Shown piece after piece: positions 62,261-64,000 of a stretch of 64,000 bases of DNA; position 1 is the stretch's first letter, and every line of letters begins with the position of its first letter. The position numbers were made by a program, and so were the translations under genes. The stretch is taken from NCBI GenBank assembly GCA_963575745.1, contig CAUYUJ010016070.1, forward strand, positions 1 through 64,000, read 5' to 3'. Origin of the DNA: Prorocentrum cordatum. Taxonomy: Eukaryota > Sar > Dinophyceae > Prorocentrales > Prorocentraceae. Under the pieces are notes generated by a model that ran no database searches, was not told the origin of the DNA, and saw only the letters and a list, made by a program, of their open reading frames with translations.

Positions 62261-62640
62261 CGCCCTAATGCCTCGCGCCCCCCCCTCCCAGGCCCAGGGG
62301 GGGGGGGGAAGATAGCAAGCTGTCTAGCTCGCTCCCACCCGCCCTCCCGACACACACATAAGTAACACTTGAGCCTCAGCATGTTCAGCGGTCGTCTTTG
62401 CATGGGCAGCTACTGGGAGCAAAACTGAGCCCATGTGCGCGACGCTGGGGCGAGGGGCGCCTCGCGTGCCAGGCGCGACACGCGCGCCAGGCACCCCTGG
62501 GGCCCGAGCGTGCAAGGCACGCCTGGTGCGCCAGATGCGCCACGTGCCTCCGCGTGCGCCAGGTGTACCGCATACTCCAGCCGCGCCAGGTGCGCCACGT
62601 CCGGGGCACGTGCAGAGTGTGTCAGGTGCGCTTGCGCAAC
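62261..62640. other. Unassigned region
   Basis: Weak GCGCCAGGTGCGCCACGT-type short repetition at 62460-62630. No gene recognised. Confidence 0.4.
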
Positions 62641-62975
62641 CGCTTGGCAGTGATCGCGGGGTGGCCGCGCATGATCCAGATTTGCCCGCGAGGTGCATGT
62701 TGTATTGTTTCTTGTTTTTTGTCAGGGATGGTAGCCCTGCGTGCAGCTGGCAATATGATGACACCCCCGCCGTCCATTTCCAAAAAGAATACACATTGCT
62801 CGCGGTCCTCATTAACATGAGTCCAGACTTTGCCCCGAGGTGTATTTTGAATTATTTTCTGACAGGGATGGAATGAGGGGCGCACCGAGTTGGTTGCGCA
62901 GGCTCTGGATTTGGAGGCACAGTGTATTTCGTATTGTCTTGTTGGCAAGGATTGTTTTGGGGGAGCCCCAATGGG
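62641..62975 (+). repeat. Three diverged units of about 105-140 bp
   Basis: ATCCAGATTTGCCCGCGAGG, GTCCAGACTTTGCCCCGAGG and CTCTGGATTTGGAGGCACAG each precede TGTATT(T/G)-CGTATTG-like and TCAGGGATGG-like blocks. Confidence 0.55.
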
Positions 62976-63530
62976 TCCTCAGTGTTCCTGGTTGGCTGAC
63001 GGTCGCCTGGGGGAGGGGGTGTATATTAGTAGGGAACAGTGGTAAACCCTTCCCCCGAGCAGGGGAAGGATGGGTTGTGGAAAGGGAGAAAGCCAAAATC
63101 GCTAAACCACCAACGCCCAGAGGGCTTGTGGGATTAGCAGTCGTCGTTTTCCAAACAGTGCTCTCGCTTGGGGATTCTTACCCCTGGTCTATGGAACAGG
63201 CCTTGGCTGTCAGTCTGGCGGCTCTGTGCTCGCCGTCTCCGTCGCCGCCTCGTCGCCGCCCGCCGTCTGGGCCTGATAGTCGGTCTGGCGGGTCCGTGTT
63301 CGCCGTCGCCGCCCCGTCGCCGCCCATTGTTTCTCCTTCCTAAAAGAGCATTAGGATCCACCCCCCTTTTCAGATGTTACGTTCATGTTTTCCTATCGCA
63401 AATCGCGCATGGCCCTGCCCCACCGTCCATCCTAAGAACGAACTCGTACCATGCCAGCCAAACCGGTAACGGCCCCCCTTCGTCTTCTGTAAAAGACGAC
63501 TATGCGCGCGCATTCGTTTTTCAAGAGCCT
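62976..63530. other. Unassigned region
   Basis: A short inverted CCCTTCCCCCGAGCAGGGGA sequence lies near 63050. 63215-63320 has CGTCTCCGTCGCCGCC-type repetition (two units). No gene recognised. Confidence 0.35.
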
Positions 63531-63925
63531 TTTTGCAACAGATGGGACGAAGTGCGCACGCGCGCGTCGTCGCTCGCATGCATGCCGAAATCATTGGAAC
63601 ACCTTTTGTGACATAAGGATTTCCGACTCGAGTGCCCCGAAAACATTTCAAACACGAATGGCTTCGCAACAAGAATTGCCAACAAGCTCGCGATCGGGCG
63701 ATTGCGATTTTTTCAGAGCAATCGATTATTCAAGATGCTTTGAACTTGCTCCTAAGCGGGCCTCTCGCGCACGCATGTCGGAATTGCTCGAACGCCATTA
63801 CGCGCATGCTGACGCAATAATCCCTTGGAACAGATGGGACGAAGTGCGCACGCGCGCGTCGTCGCGCGCGCACGCGGCAATCCTTCAACAGTTCTTGTCT
63901 TCGTTAGGAATTCAAAATCGAGTGT
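63531..63925 (+). repeat. Direct repeat pair of about 90 bp
   Basis: ACAGATGGGACGAAGTGCGC and ACGCGCGCGTCGTCG recur at 63537 and 63831. A weaker GAGTG-CC-GAAACAT block follows each. The remainder to the window end has no gene. Confidence 0.7.
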
Positions 63926-64000
63926 CCTTGAAACATACAACAACCTATGGTATTGCAATATCAGTTTTCCAAAAACGCCTGCCCCCGCGCTCCTGCGAGT

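Noticed and set aside
1-64000. tRNA, rRNA or snRNA genes
   Set aside because: No cloverleaf with conserved GGTTCGA-type T-arm, no 5S or large rRNA conserved blocks were recognised by eye. A tRNAscan/Rfam run would be decisive.

Overview
The window looks like nuclear DNA of a GC-rich dinoflagellate. Four things point there. Genes are very sparse. There is a degenerate LINE with a RanBP2-type zinc finger, an endonuclease core and a reverse transcriptase with an FFDD box, a type I associate with dinoflagellate genomes. Introns use relaxed splice borders flanked by short direct repeats. Several introns consist almost wholly of a terminal-inverted-repeat (TIR) element, that is, they look like introners. 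I cannot name the species; Prorocentrum-, Polarella- or Symbiodiniaceae-like genomes are the obvious candidates. Nothing suggests bacterial, organellar or viral DNA.

Two spliced genes can be reconstructed on the + strand. The first (7496-11702) is a TANGO2/NRDE-family gene. Five exons join in frame to exactly 325 codons, starting MCILVV, then NRDE, GRDLRAGG, ALTNVR, GVFVVSN and WPK, and ending at a stop. The second (18581-20170) has four exons joining to 353 codons; it has a membrane segment followed by what looks like a DUF1769 domain. Weaker coding islands lie at 33880-34215, 35590-36660 (-), 52024-52428, 52559-53300 (-) and 53990-54290 (one RCC1-like repeat).

Mobile DNA: a broken LINE on the - strand spans about 26280-31900 and carries two nested small elements. 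I also find about ten families of short (130-370 bp) TIR elements, labelled A-R here. Many have target-site duplications (TSDs) readable by eye: 8 bp for families C, D and E, about 6 bp for B, O and R, 5 bp for Q. Families E and F have a (TCC)n/(GGA)n tract as their whole interior. At least part of the huge trinucleotide content is therefore carried by transposable elements.

Layout: 1-7100 simple repeats with a few dispersed repeats; 7115-11702 TANGO2-like gene with many elements in its introns; 11.7-18.5 kb mixed MITE-type elements and tandem repeats; 18.58-20.17 kb DUF1769-like gene; 20-26 kb dispersed repeats; 26.3-31.9 kb LINE; 32-36.7 kb elements plus GGA tracts with coding islands; 36.7-39.1 kb a GAT array split by one TIR element; 39-44.8 kb mostly unassigned with a 300-bp direct-repeat pair; 44.8-46.7 kb CAGCCT satellite and a 73-bp array; 47.8-50.9 kb GGA/CAT tracts; 50.95-51.93 kb a 155-bp tandem array; 52-54.4 kb coding islands; 55.6-57.7 kb 73-bp and 77-bp arrays; 58-64 kb TCC/CGT tracts and dispersed repeats. 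All long poly-Pro, poly-Ser, poly-Leu, poly-Gly, poly-Glu or poly-Arg reading frames are products of the TCC/GGA tracts and are not annotated as genes.
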